Source: Chlorops oryzae
Taxonomy: Eukaryota > Arthropoda > Insecta > Diptera > Chloropidae
Direction of reading: 5' to 3'
NCBI GenBank assembly: GCA_020466095.1
Contig: CM035806.1
Span: 119,314,421 to 119,378,420 of the forward strand
Length of the DNA stretch: 64,000 nucleotides
Positions 32,487 through 44,308 of this stretch are shown here, piece by piece. A program made the position numbers and the translations under genes. The notes under the pieces are model-generated. The model was given only the letters and a program-made list of their open reading frames with translations, was not told the origin of the DNA and made no database searches. Each line of letters starts with the position of its first letter. The stretch's first letter is position 1.

Positions 32487-34570
32487 TGTAGTGGGATTTG
32501 ACCAACCGTAGCGAGCTTCCAATTTTTATTATCATACAAGAGAGCAAAGAAAACAAAAACCCCTTAAAAGAAAAAAAAAGGGATTTTTTTTGCCGCTTTG
32601 GCCGACTCAACCTTTTCTTGAGTTTATTTCGAAAAAAAAGAAACCCAGGTGATGATGCGATATACCATGCTTTAAAATGGGGAAACAAAAAAATAAACAA
32701 TTTCAATTCAATTTCTTGTTCGAAAACAAATTTTTGTCCCTTGCTATTTTATTGCTTTCAAACCAAATCGTATGATCTCGCCACTGTACCTGTGCATTTC
32801 CTTTAAATGGCTTAGTTCGAAAATACCTTTTTTTTCATACATCTGCATTGTTTTCGAACTAAAATCATCAGATTATACCGCTAACCCTATGCAGTGTATT
32901 AGAAATGCATTGGTTTGAAACGGTTTCGGTCGAACCCCAATCAAACTCCAATTAGAATTCTCCTTAATAAGGACGTTTCGCCAACACATTTTTCTAATTG
33001 GAATGTCAGAAAAGAACTGATCGCGATCGTGTACAACGCGCCGCTGTGTCCAAATTCTTACATTAAAATTTTAACAAAGTCTTCTGCAATAATCGAAAAG
33101 AAAACAAAACTTTCTTTTGCCGGAAAATAGAAAAAAAAAATAACGACAAACCTAAAGCCCCGGGACCGTGTATTGCTGATCAGTGATCACCATTTCGAAG
33201 AGCATGAGATGCTCCTTGTTGTGAAGTTAGTGCCAGTGGATCCACTAAAACTATAGCCGTGTGAATCGCGGAAAACAAAAAAAAAAAATCTAAAAATAAA
33301 AACCGAAATGAATAAAATAAAATCACTCGTTAACTCGTTCCCCGTTTCATAATCGAAAAGCGAACTATTTCGAATCCCACAATCCCACAAACAAACAAAA
33401 AAAAAAGAAAAAAGAAAAAGAAGAAAAATTTATATTTTCAAGCAACAATAGACAAGAAAAAAAAAACTGTACTTATTGAACGTAAAAACAACAAAGGTGA
33501 CCATAAACATATATATATTTATATAACGCCACTTGTGTACGTAACTACGCTTTGCTGGAATATAATTTGAGTTCTTACGGAGTTAATAAAAAGGCGAATC
33601 AGACCTAGACTTGAGCCGAGAAGCAGATGCAGAAGGCCGGCCAGCCAAATCGAGGAAAAGAAAATAACTTCCATTCTTCTGGACACTGATAAGTAACTAT
33701 ATACATATATACACATATTGAACTCATTGTTTCTTAAACTTTTCTACCCCTGGTGATTAAAATTGTTTTATGTCGTAAATTTATTCGGTTATAAGAAGGG
33801 TCATGACCACCGTACTCAAGCAGGAAGGTGTCGGTCTGGTTTAGTGCTCAGTATTTTTTTTTTTTTGCCTGAAAAAAAAAAATATTTCCTTAAAGCCCAC
33901 CTTAATTCGACGTAAGGATTTTGGTGTTTTCATAGAGTACTTACCAACCTTCAAACCTACTTGGTTGAATACTATGAGTATAAGCATAAGAAAATTGTTA
34001 GTCTGTACGAGCTATAAGAAGTCAACTGTATGTCTGTCCAGCAGAATAAAACTTTAGTTTTGTTTTCGTTTTCACCAAATCTTATTATAACAGTCAATTT
34101 GATCGCTGTATAGCCAATACTATTAAACCAGTATTCTAACATAAGTAACGCATTCGCACTGTCTAATTTTGACATGGAATACTAAATAAAAAAACCATAA
34201 TGTGATTTGAAATCTTAAACTATGCGTGTCGCTCTGTTGGGGATTCCGAATTCATCTGGGATCCAAGGTGGGCGGCTCAAGCCAGCAGCACAGAAAATAT
34301 AAAGTGTTGCAAGAAAGAAAACCAATTTAAGTTCCTAGTATATCTATTTTCCTTTTCACTTTCATATAGCTCGATGAGATCGTTTTGGTTTTAGTGATTG
34401 TAGATCATACCGTGTGCTACAAATTTTTTTCTGTTTAAGGCATGTCAGGGAGCGTGTAAGAGATTGCGGGTAAAAGAATCACCCCACGACTGAAGCGGCC
34501 GGATCGCACACGGTACCGCCATCTCTTAGAATCTCAAGCGAATTATCAAGCTTGCCACGTGACCATAACA
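32487..34570 (+). repeat. Long LTR of Ulysses/Osvaldo-like Gypsy element, copy A
   Basis: About 2.08 kb, from TGTAGTGGGATTTGACCAAC to GTGACCATAACA (TG..CA), followed after 4 bp by a primer binding site. It is nearly identical to 53722-55738 over its first ~1.88 kb. LTRs of about 2 kb are unusual for Gypsy elements but typical of Drosophila Ulysses. It could begin about 20 bp earlier, where the two copies share AGCTAAA. It probably is the 5' LTR of the element whose gag and pol lie at 46349-53678. No gene lies inside it. Confidence 0.7.
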
Positions 34571-34574
34571 GAAA

Positions 34575-34600
34575 ATGGCGCCCAACCGGATGGGCCAGAG
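34575..34600 (+). other. Primer binding site (lysine tRNA type)
   Basis: TGGCGCCCAACCGGATGGGC, beginning 4 bp after the LTR end. The first 11 bases match the lysine tRNA 3' end, as in Osvaldo/Ulysses and gypsy relatives. 34600-34783 is leader without a gene. Confidence 0.6.
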
Positions 34601-35104
34601 GCTCAACATCTATAGCATTGATTTAAATTACCATCCGAAAATTTGCTATAACATCTTAGGTTCAATTGATCACAAAACAGAAATTGTCTTGCCGTTCAAA
34701 AAAATAAATAAATAAAAATAAAATTCTCGCTGGAAATAACGAAACTGTTTTACTGCAACTGTTCGATCCGCAAGAATGTATAATATTTATCAATTTTCTC
34801 AATGCCTTCTTTAAGGAATTTGATTAAGCTCGTTGGACATGCAGATTTATATCGGCTGGATGCTGTATATACTGACCCCGAACTAAGTCAAATCCCAACT
34901 ATCAAATCCGATAGAAACATTTTTATTGCTGGAATTCATCTATTTCAAGACCTGGCTCTAAAATAATTGACCAATTAAAAATGTTTCTGCAACAAACCAT
35001 TCTCTTGCTTCTCTACATCTATAACTTTAAACTGGTTTAACTATTTTAACAAGGGGCACGCATAGTTTTGGAGAGTAAAATTACATTTTGAATTCCTTAC
35101 AAAC

Positions 35105-36035
35105 CATACAATACTACAAGCGACACTTCCCAAAATCACTAAGACGGGTGAGGGGAGCTTGTATAAACCGACTTTGCCCATTCACAATCTGACTTTGCCA
35201 ACAGTTAACACATTCACATAAAATAAACTGACTTTCACCACGATTTGTGTACATATGAACTCACACATCGACATTACAATCTGACTTTCAACACAGCAGA
35301 GCTCAATGCTTATTACCCTCTAGGAAGCGTGAGGTATATTGCCCGGATGCAACTAGTTATTTCACCAAAACTAAAGAACTAGTGCAAAGGGGGGTGGAGC
35401 TTCGTATAAAGCTCCGACTAGTATTGCATGGAAAAATGGTTTTTCGTGTCAGTAATAATAGTTGCCATTATATGGTTGTTGCAAAGAGCGTTGGTGCTCC
35501 GAAATCAAAAATAAAATCTATCTTTATATATTACAAATAATTTTGTAAATAAAACAAACACGAAAAATAATTCGGTGTCTTTTAAATATTGCGTATTGGA
35601 GGCTCAAAAAATTTTAGAACAAAAATAACCAAAAAACCACAAAATATGGTCAATAATCTTTCAAAGGAACTAGTATTTTACTATGCCCAATTTACCCAAT
35701 TGGTTCCCAAATCACTAAAAAAGCGTTAGTTCAAGTGTACAATTAGTGATTTTTAGCCCACACGCAATGTTAATTTTGTACAGAGTAATACATAACCAGG
35801 GGTATAAAGAAGAACCAGTGCTGGTGGAATTAGAATTAGTAAAACGCCAGAACTTAAGTACTCATACTTCCTTCAGGGCTGTTGAACTGTTCACCACAGC
35901 AGTCGTTGACAAAACTCTATCTTTTTCAGTCGCACTCATGTAAACTGTTCTCTGTCTCTATCGCACCCGCATATTCTTATCATACCTACAAGCAAATTCA
36001 AAAAATTTAGAGAGTGTCGCTTGTAGTATTGTATG
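35105..36035. mobile_element. 931-bp non-autonomous TIR element, copy 1
   Basis: Ends are CATACAATACTACAAGCGAC and its complement (perfect over at least 20 bp), with an 8-bp duplication TTACAAAC (35097-35104 and 36036-36043). The empty site TTACAAACCAAAAG is seen at about 30285. The duplication length suggests hAT or P superfamily. A short frame (35746-35943) is shared with copy 2 but has no recognised similarity. Confidence 0.85.
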
Positions 36036-36090
36036 TTACAAACCAAAAGAATCATTGAACAATTTTCAAAAAAAAAAAAATATATATATA

Positions 36091-37375
36091 TTAGGTGTAG
36101 TAAAAAGAAATCCATTATTTTTGCATTAAATTGAGGGCTTTATTTAAGATAGTTAGAATGACCCGATTTAGGTCAAATATGCGCCGTTTTGTTCAATAAC
36201 TTGTTGCCATTTTAAAGGTAATTTCATTATGCCTCTCTCATAGAAGCCCTCGTTCCTATTAGCAAAAAATTGAGACAGTCGAATTTCAGAAGCCTCTCTT
36301 GAAGCGAATGTTTCACCAGCAAAATTGTTCGCCATGGACAGGAACAGATGGTAATCACTTGGTGCCAGGTCCGGACTATAAGGTGGATGCAGAAGAACCT
36401 CCCAAACAAACTCCCGGAGCTTCTGGCGAGTCACTATCGATGTGTGTGGCCTGGCGTTGTCCTGATGGAACACAATTCCTCTCCTATTGGCCAAAGCTGG
36501 CCGCTTATGGGCGATTGCTTCCTTCAGACGGTCCAATTGTTGACAGTAGAGTTCCGAGTTAAGAGTTTTGCCGTATGGGAGCAGCTCAAAGTAGATAATT
36601 CCCTGCCAATCCCACCAAACACACAGCAAAACCTTCCTGGCCGTCAATCCTGGCTTGGCCACCGTTTCCGCCGGTTCACCGTGTTTCGACCACGACCGTT
36701 TTCGCTTGACGTTGTCGTAAGTGACCCACTTTTCATCACCAGTCACCAACCGCTTCAGAAATGGGTCGATTTTGTTGCGGTTCAGCAGCGATTCGCAGAT
36801 GGAAATTCGGTCTATGAGGTTTTTTTGCGTTAACGCGTGTGGCACCCATACATCGAGTTTCTTTGTGTATCTAGCCTTATTCAAATGGTTCCAAACGGTT
36901 TTTTGTGCAATCTTTAGCTCTTTTGCAATCGAAACAGTGCTAACATGACGGTCGGACTCGATAATTTCCATGATTTTATCGACATTTTCGACAATTGGCC
37001 TTCCAGTGAGTGGTGCATCCTTGACATCGAAGTTACCGGAACGGAATCGACGAAACCAAAATTGCGCATGATTGGCTGTTACAGTATCAGGTCCATAAAC
37101 GCTATTCACATTTTCAGCCGCCTGGCTTGCGTTTTCTCCCTTATCGAAGAAATACTGTAAAATGTAGCGAATTTTCTCTTTGCTGATGCCCATCTTTGAC
37201 AAGCTCTCAAACAAAACTGAATCAATTAATCAAAAAAAGGTCAAAAAAGCTTTTTTAGTAGGAACTGTCATCTTTCTAATGCCCCCTAGCGGAACACGAT
37301 CGGACTTATACAACGCGAGATGCAGATAAATAACGCCATCTATTGGAAAAATAATGGAAAAATAACTACACCTAA
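36091..37375 (-). mobile_element. mariner transposon, full length
   Basis: 1285 bp with ends TTAGGTGTAGTAAAAAG and TTAGGTGTAGTTATTTTT, a shared CCATTATTTTT further in, and TA on both sides. Length, ends and target match the mariner family. It carries an uninterrupted transposase. The empty TA site lies in the repeat copy at about 30327-30340. Confidence 0.95.
36168..37214 (-). CDS. mariner transposase (DD34D)
   Basis: 348 residues with no stop or frameshift, against about 345 usual for the family. It cuts the element out and inserts it at TA. The N-terminal half has two helix-turn-helix regions for TIR binding (SKEKIRYILQYFFDKGENAS; VSIAKELKIAQKTVWNHL) and a GRP linker (TGRPIV). The catalytic triad is D160 (TGDEKW), D252 (HQDNARPH) and D287 (SPDLAPSDYHLF), with exactly 34 residues between the last two. 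The family motif WVPHEL reads WVPHAL here (A127), a change in a region linked to dimer control in mariner transposases. The first methionine is used; the 161-bp leader contains the 5' TIR. The copy may be active. Confidence 0.93.
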   Translation of the reverse strand: MFESLSKMGISKEKIRYILQYFFDKGENASQAAENVNSVYGPDTVTANHAQFWFRRFRSGNFDVKDAPLTGRPIVENVDKIMEIIESDRHVSTVSIAKELKIAQKTVWNHLNKARYTKKLDVWVPHALTQKNLIDRISICESLLNRNKIDPFLKRLVTGDEKWVTYDNVKRKRSWSKHGEPAETVAKPGLTARKVLLCVWWDWQGIIYFELLPYGKTLNSELYCQQLDRLKEAIAHKRPALANRRGIVFHQDNARPHTSIVTRQKLREFVWEVLLHPPYSPDLAPSDYHLFLSMANNFAGETFASREASEIRLSQFFANRNEGFYERGIMKLPLKWQQVIEQNGAYLT

Positions 37376-37605
37376 TATAAACATTAGGGCGGGTCGATTT
37401 GTATGACCAAGCGTATAGCAGGAAAGTAATCTACGGTCAATTCTAAGATATTTTGCTGAAGAAACCATAGGTCTAAAATCAAAATCGAGCTTCCGGTTTT
37501 CGACGTGAAACTTTTCATAACATATATTTCGAAAAATATGCTGAACTCAATTCGATAGATAACACAGGCCTACAACGAACAACCTTTCATAATAATAAGA
37601 AGTGC

Positions 37606-38039
37606 TTCCATTAGATTTTTGTCTGCTGAACAAATGAAAAATACCGAAAAAATTCCATCACGTCACAGTTTCGAGAAAACCACGCATTCAGTTTTTTGTC
37701 CCAACATTTTTTCGTACACGTTTTTCTAAAATGTGGTACCCCATATTTAAAATTTTTAAACGATAAGGCCTTCTCAGATAACTAGATTATTAACTAATAT
37801 CAAAAGCAACACAAGTTTTTAACAATTAATGGTTCAAAATGATGCTCGAAGTAGAAAAATTTTGATTTATCTTGAAAAAATTCAGTTTTTTTTACTTTCA
37901 ACGAACTTATCTTAATCTCTACTTGTGTTATTTTCAAAATCTGTTTGTAGGATCGAAGAATAATCAATTGTTTGCAAATTTCTTCAAAATTGAAAATGTT
38001 CCCCTAAGTTTTCGCAGAGAAATAACCATTTTTATACCC
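37606..38039. other. Stretch without recognised gene
   Basis: AT-rich DNA following the duplicated repeat. I see no gene and no terminal repeats in it. Confidence 0.4.
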
Positions 38040-38930
38040 GACACACTCTGTGTCGAGGGTATATTGCGTTTGTTGGGTTGTGTGTAACACCCAGAACCAG
38101 TCGAGATAGACCATACAAAATGTATATAGAAATGATCAGCGTCACCAGGAGATTCGATTTAGACATGTCCGTCTGTCCGTCTGTCTGTCTGTCCGTCTGT
38201 CTGTCTGTCTGTATACAGTTATCTTATCGAAGGAGTTGAGCTATCTTAACAAAATATGGTATGCGTGCTCACGGGGACATGAGTAAGAACAAGTTCGAGA
38301 ATGGACCCGATCGGACCATTTTTAGGGGTACCTCCAGTACTAGGGTCTGTTACGAAAATCACAAAAACTGATCTAAAATCGAAGTTTTTCATGATATTTT
38401 GATGAAATTTGATATTTGAACATATTTAAAGGCAAGTAATACGATTTCAAAAAATTTTAAAAGTGGGCGTGGCAGAAGGGCGTTTTTCGAAAATGGTCCC
38501 CTACACCCGAACTTCAAATGGGCTTGAACGAAAGTTGGCACTTATGCTTCTTTTGTAGCCATAAACATTCTCCCAAAAAATTTCCTGGATCGGTCCATTA
38601 TTAAGGGTACCTCCAATACTAGGGTCTGTCACAAAAATCTCAAAACTGCCTCAAAATCGGACTTTTTCCAAATATTTCAATGAAATTTAGGATTTGAGCG
38701 TATATCTAAGCCTCCGATTAGAATTCCAAAAAATTGGAAAAGTGGGCGTGGCAGAGGGGCAGTTTTCATAAAGAAATATAACAAAAGTCGGTGTATTGGG
38801 CCCCCATATGGCCTTAAACACCTCTTGATATTAAAAATTATTCGAACATAAGTGTCTGTGTCGGGTATTCTATTGTCAGGCTCGCCTGACTATAACACCC
38901 TTACTTGTTACGAAAGCATTCAATTCGAAA
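38040..38930 (+). mobile_element. mini-me/DINE-like repeat with (GTCY)n, copy 1
   Basis: Starts ATACCCGACACACTCTGTGT and ends GGCTCGCCTGACTATAACAC. It contains a (GTCY)n microsatellite at about 38168-38212 and tandemly similar blocks with GGTACCTCCAGTACTAGGGT and AGTGGGCGTGGCAGA. (GTCY)n tracts are a mark of Drosophila mini-me/DINE-1 elements. The family name is tentative. No protein is encoded. Confidence 0.55.
38166..38214 (+). repeat. (GTCY)n microsatellite
   Basis: About 11 units of GTCC or GTCT in a row, inside the mini-me-like copy. Confidence 0.8.
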
Positions 38931-39344
38931 AATTTAACATGTTGCAATTGGAAAATCACTTGGTTTTTCTTTTTAAAAAGTCAAAGGCGAAGAGATTGGA
39001 ATTTTCCTAAAAGTTTAGAAACATTCCCTGAACGATATGCGAGTAGTTCTATTCTGCCGTTTTACTAGTGTCAATTTCACTAGTAATAGTTCTTCTTATA
39101 CCCTTGAATTATTTTGTTAAAAATTATCAATGCACAGTGGCGGATCCTGGATTTGGTCAAGGGAGGGGTCCTAGAAGGTAAGCAGCAGGTTAATTGAAGG
39201 GGGGCCGGACCCGATATCGTCCTCCGTGGATCTGCGATTGGCCATTCAAGTATTGTGGAAAACAATTACATCTATTTAAACACAACCCTCTTATTCAATA
39301 CTAACCACGAAACTTGTTTGTACCCATCTTCAGCAGGGTACAAG

Positions 39345-40060
39345 TTATCTTTTCGAAGGAGTTGAGCTATCTTGACGAAATTCGGTATGGAGGTGCAGGG
39401 CGACATGAGTAATATGAACTTTGAGAATGGGCATGATCGGACCATTTTTTCGGGTACCTCTAGTACTAGGGTCTGTTCATAAAATATGCTCTAAAACCTG
39501 CATTTTTTGGGATATTTCGATAAAATTTGATATTTGAGCTGATTTTAAGGTAGAACATGTAATTTTCAAAAATGGGAAAAGTGGGCGTGGCAAAAGAGCG
39601 GTTTTGGAAAAATGGCTCTTACACTCACAATTCATAAGGGAATTGGACAAAATTCGGCATGTGAACTTCTATCATGCTTACAAACATCGTTAGTAAGAAT
39701 TTTTTTAGTTGGCTTGGTCAAAAAGCCGCAGTTACCAAAAAAATTAATGATCAAATAGACTTATTTTTTCAAGTCAAATTGAAGTACCTCCAGTAGAAGG
39801 GTGTGTTACGAAAATCTCTAAAACTGCTCTAAAATCGAAGTTTTTCTAGAGACTTTGATGAAATTTGGTATTTGAAAATGTTTAAAGGCAAGTAATATGA
39901 TTTCAAATAATTGGAAAAGTGGGCGTGGCCGAGGGGCGTTTTTAGAAAATTGTCTCCTACATCCGAAATTCAAATTGGACTTAAACGTTGGCACTTATGC
40001 CTATTTTGTTTTATTAAGGGTACCTCCAGTACTAGGGTCTGTTACTTATGCGCTGCATCT
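39345..40060 (+). mobile_element. mini-me/DINE-like repeat, truncated copies
   Basis: Two fragments (about 39345-39640 and 39780-40060) repeat GTTGAGCTATCTTGACGAAA, GGGTACCTCTAGTACTAGGG and AAGTGGGCGTGGC from the copy at 38040. No (GTCY)n part is left. The intervening 38931-39344 has a lone CAGTGGCGGATCC motif at about 39136, reminiscent of a transposon end, with no partner found. Confidence 0.5.
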
Positions 40061-40743
40061 TATGGCGAAAAAAAAAAATGAAATAAATTAGGACGTCTTC
40101 GTTTCGACGAACACGTTACCATTCTAGGGTTAATGGTTCGTATTGTAATGAAAATGAATAAAAACCTAACCAAAAAATTAGTTTTTTATTAAATCTTCAC
40201 AAACGATTTTTTAATTGAAAAAATATGTTGCCTTTTGAATTGAGAAAAAAATCTCCAGTTGACTTGTTAGATTTTTTTTTTTAAAACCATACGAACAATA
40301 CGAGAGCTGTAAACGAATGATTCATTTTTGTCTTTTAACTCACAATGAATTAAAAAAGTTTTAATGCATTCAATTCACCAAAAATATGAATTGAATTAAA
40401 ATTTAAATGCATTCGTTATGAATTGAGAAAATTTGAATGCATTCACCCCCCCAAAAATATGAATTGAATTAAAACTTGAATGCATTCTTAACGAATTAAG
40501 AAACTTTGAATGCATTCATCTCCCCAAAAATATGAATTAAATTCAAATATGAATGCATTCTTAACGAATTGAGAAAACTTGAATGCATTCATCTCCCCAA
40601 AAATATGAATTGAATTAAAATATGAATTCATTCATTGAAGAATTAGAAGAAAGGAATTGTAATTCATTTTTTCATTTACTTTTTTAGTGACCGAAAAACA
40701 CACGTTGAGGGATGCTCTTTTATCACTTTCTTGATTAAGTATA

Positions 40744-41035
40744 CACCGAGAGAAAAAGACAGTAGTATTAACTGAGAAAGCAGGTTGAAATAACAGAATT
40801 CACCGTTAATTTTTAGCTCATGTTTCTTAGTACAAAATTCAGTCATTCAAAAACTATCAATTTTAACAAAATCGAATGGAATTCGAATATTAAAAATTAG
40901 TGTTTTGCAAACCTTCATTCGGCTGTCACTTTCAATACTTTTAACGGTGAATTCGGTTTATTTCAACCTGCTTTTACTTTAACTGTTTTAGGTAGTTAAT
41001 AATTAGCTAACTGTAACTGTCTTTTTCTCTCGGTG
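40744..41035. mobile_element. 292-bp MITE with long TIRs
   Basis: Starts CACCGAGAGAAAAAGACAGT and ends with the exact complement; the inversion continues inward (GCAGGTTGAAATAA; TTCACCGTTAA). TATA flanks both sides, so the duplication is TA or TATA. It is non-coding and the superfamily is unassigned (Tc1/mariner-like if TA). Confidence 0.7.
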
Positions 41036-41247
41036 TATACTTTGTTTGAGGCACAACGTACTAGATATATTTATTTAAGAACAACACTTAAGAATAAGCT
41101 ACATAATTACAAATACATATATATATTTATATATAACAATAGATGTGTACACATAACATAAATGAAGGAAAGCTAAACAAAGAAAAACTCGCAACCTAAC
41201 TAATTTAAAACACTTATTTAAAAAAGAAAATATGTGCTAGTTAGGTT

Positions 41248-43920
41248 TTATAAAGCATTATTTACTTTAAGCAAAAGCAGCTTTTCAAAGTTTTGATCTG
41301 AAAGCGACCCACGCTTCGGTGCATTTAGCATTGATGCGTACGAGAACAGTCTCTCAACGGCAGCTGACGACGGCAATGGAGCATTATATTTTTGGAAAGC
41401 CTTTTTCACAATGGGGTATTTATTAAGCATTGACAATGATATCGATTTATCCGCTAAATAAGCCAAGAACTCAGTTTCAGATGGAGAAGCAGTGCCAGCC
41501 AATTGATCTTCATCAGTTTCTAAAAAATTAAAAAGGACAATTGGGTAGAATTTGCCAAGTGAGCTCATGAGTTTGTGTGTGGTATCAGAAAATTGAAATT
41601 TATATGCAAATACAATCTTCCAAGTAATATAAAGATGAGACATTTTTTTTTTTAATTTTTTGCATAACTTGTTGCTATTTTTGTTGTTGCTATTTTTTTT
41701 TTTTTTAATAAACAAATGACCATTTGACCCTAATATCCCCGCGATATTAAAAAATTTATTTCAGAAACAGAATCTCTGAACTTTTACGTTTAAAAATCTT
41801 ACCATCTATAGAAAAATGGAAGTAACTTGAAACATCAGCTTCAGGTGGACTTGGTGTAAGCTGATCTTCATCGTTAGCCATTGCAACCACAGCATCCTTC
41901 CCTTTTTGAACCATTCTAGCCTCAGTTACTATGTCGAAGTCGGGGTTTAGTGCCTTCACCCAGAGGCATTTTACTGGAGGGCAGAGAACTGAGGCAACAA
42001 TGGCTTTTTCGGCGGTTTTGTCTAATAGTACGTTTCCATATGTTGTTAAATTCTGAAGTGTTAAGCTTTAACACTTCGATTTAACACTACCGTTTCCACT
42101 TGCACATTCTACGAAGGTGTTAAAGCTTGGCAGCTGTTCGTGTATTTTCAATTGCAAGTAGGGCTGTCAGCTTTTCAAGCGCTAAAATCAGTACATTTTT
42201 ATTTCTGGAGACCTTTTTCATTTTGAAACGGAAATTACACCTTGATGGCGCAGGGGAAGTATACCTGGCTCACATAAGTATTCAAAGGAAATTTTGTCAA
42301 AAATCGTTTAAAAAACATTACAAAAATATTCAAAACAAAGTTTCTTTTACCTTCCATTGTCGCTTTTTGTTTTTATTTCATTTTGACAGTTAGAATTTCA
42401 CGAATTTCGATACGATAAATCGATATTTTCTTATCGAATGAGGTGTTACCGAGGTGTTATTGAGAATAACACTTGGCTTTCGTGTTAAGAATTTGTATGG
42501 AAAAACACGTACATCACATGATGGTAAAGGCCGCTTAACAGGAAAGTCTCCTTTAACACGTAAATAACACCATATGGAAACGCACTATAAGTTGACATAC
42601 GATGCAAAGCGCGCATTGACGCAACCCATCATTTCGATAGCCAACGTTTTTAAGTGGATACTGCTACTACTCAATTGCATTTTCGCGTATTTTACTTTTA
42701 TAGTAGCCAAGGATGGTAGCAAATACCCAAACATCATGCCATCATCCCTTTGTAGGAAATCGATGGCCTCTGCTATAGGCTGTAAAAGCTCTACATATTC
42801 AGCCAAATACTCAATTTCTTTATCCAAAAATCTTTCAATAAAAAGTTTTTGGCATAATACAAGCAATTTGGACCTATGAGACAACAAGTTTTTTACAGCA
42901 TCATACAGCGAGTTCCATCGCGTCACCACAGGGTATTTCAGCTGAGAACCCAATATAGAAATGATTTGCTCCGATGATTTTGTTGTGTTGACTTTTGCCC
43001 ATAGCGCGCTGCATTTCTTGAAAATATTGAAAAAAAAATTACAATTACACAAAGGATATTCTTAAAAGACGGTTGTAACTTACTTGCTTATGCTTGTCAT
43101 AAATTAAACTTTTTGATTGCAAAATTTTATTGAAATCTGTTGTTGCGATCAGATTTAATGTATGGGATGCACATCTTATGTGATTTGGAAGCATTCCTTC
43201 CAACCTTTCATTTGCTAAATCCGTCAAACAATGATCTACTTCAAATTCTTCATCGTCATTGTTCAAAAAGTTCTCTTGATTTACAATGCCGAATTCTGTA
43301 AATGCCTTAACAAAATTGCTTCCGTTATCAGTAGTTGTTGCTACCAAATTGCGGACATCAAGGGCATATTCCTCGTGAATTTCATGAATAATTTGAGCAA
43401 TCGCATCGAAGGAGTGAACACCCGAAAACCGTTTGCAGGCCAGCCAAACCGACTTCCGCTCAAAACTGTCATTGATCCAATGGACGGTATACCCAAAAAA
43501 ACTCCTGTGTTTCGTTGACCAAATATCAGCGGTTGAACAGAAGTAAACACTTCATTTTGCGATTTCTTTAAAGCTGTGTTTAAAGCCCTCAAAAGTAGTG
43601 TCCATAAGCTTCATAAAAGATGACCTTCACATGACGCTGAGTTCAGGGTTTGCAAAACTTAGTAGTTCTCGAAATGAATTAGACTCCACTATTGAAATGG
43701 GCAGCATATTTTGCGCGATGAACGTCAGCAAAAGCTTGTCAAAGTGGTCTTGTTTTCTAGGAGTTACTTTTGCTTCCTGTTTCAGTGCTTCATACTCATT
43801 GTATTTCTCCAAATGTAAATTTCGCAAATGTCGAAGAAAATTGGACGTTACATGAAGTGTTCCAGACAACACTTTGTCGCAAGTAAGGCATTTCGCAGAT
43901 ATTTTAACTCTTTTAGACTG
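41248..43920 (-). pseudogene. hAT transposase (BED finger type), broken
   Basis: The hAT transposase cuts by hairpin formation and inserts at 8-bp targets. Seen in order on the minus strand: a BED zinc finger (CLTCDKVLSGTLHVTSNFLRHLRNLH); then, after a stop or shift near 43570, STADIWSTKHRSFFGYTVHW (first catalytic D) and TTTDNGSNFVKAF (second D); a small GT-AG intron ending near 43024; CPVVTRWNSLYDA-type RW motif region (YPVVTRWNS); and the C-terminal dimerisation region with the catalytic E (SSAAVERLFSYASMLNAPKRGSLSDQNFEKLLLLK). A MITE at 42026-42587 splits the gene between VNL and DKTAEKA. A further intron lies between FHFSID and ETDEDQ (about 41525-41805). The exact start is not clear. 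Confidence 0.75.
42026..42587. mobile_element. Harbinger-like MITE inside the hAT transposase
   Basis: 562 bp, ends TAGTACGTTTCCATATG and TAGTGCGTTTCCATATG inverted, with a TAA duplication on both sides (42023-42025 and 42588-42590). TAA/TTA duplication of 3 bp indicates PIF/Harbinger. Removing it with one TAA joins the hAT reading frame exactly. Confidence 0.75.
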
Positions 43921-44308
43921 AGTTTTTCTTTCAGATACGCTTGGCTGGAGAAGTACAGAGGAACCAATTTAGATAAAAATGTTCGACTTTTTATTGTCTT
44001 TCATTTTGAACATTTTGAAGATTTGTGGTGGTATTTAAATAAACTTAAGTTTTTTAAAATATTCGTAAAGACCACTTTTTAGCAGGCTTAGCAGAATTGT
44101 GCGTAATACACCTGCAGTAATTCTGACAACTCTCTCTCTACTCCCTAGCTAGTCACAATTAAATCAGAACTGCTCACTTGATTTGAGACACCGCCGTTCA
44201 GTTTTTTTTTAACCAATTTTACCCAGCCCTAGTAAAGAGAAATACCTACGCTCCTTCAAGTAGTCAAAAGGAATTAATCACTCACTATTGATTTGTAAAC
44301 AATCATAA

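Larger units (their letters stand above)
34784..37605 (+). repeat. Duplicated ~0.6-kb repeat, copy 2 (with two insertions)
   Basis: Matches 29967-30575 in three pieces: 34784-35104, 36044-36090 and 37376-37605. The gaps are the 931-bp element and the mariner. Copy 1 gives the empty sites for both. The 54-codon frame recurs at 34802-34966. Confidence 0.8.

Noticed and set aside
41248..41715. 155-codon independent protein beginning with a lysine/asparagine-rich start
   Set aside because: The first part is translated intron sequence; only the part from TDEDQLAG on is the hAT C-terminal exon.
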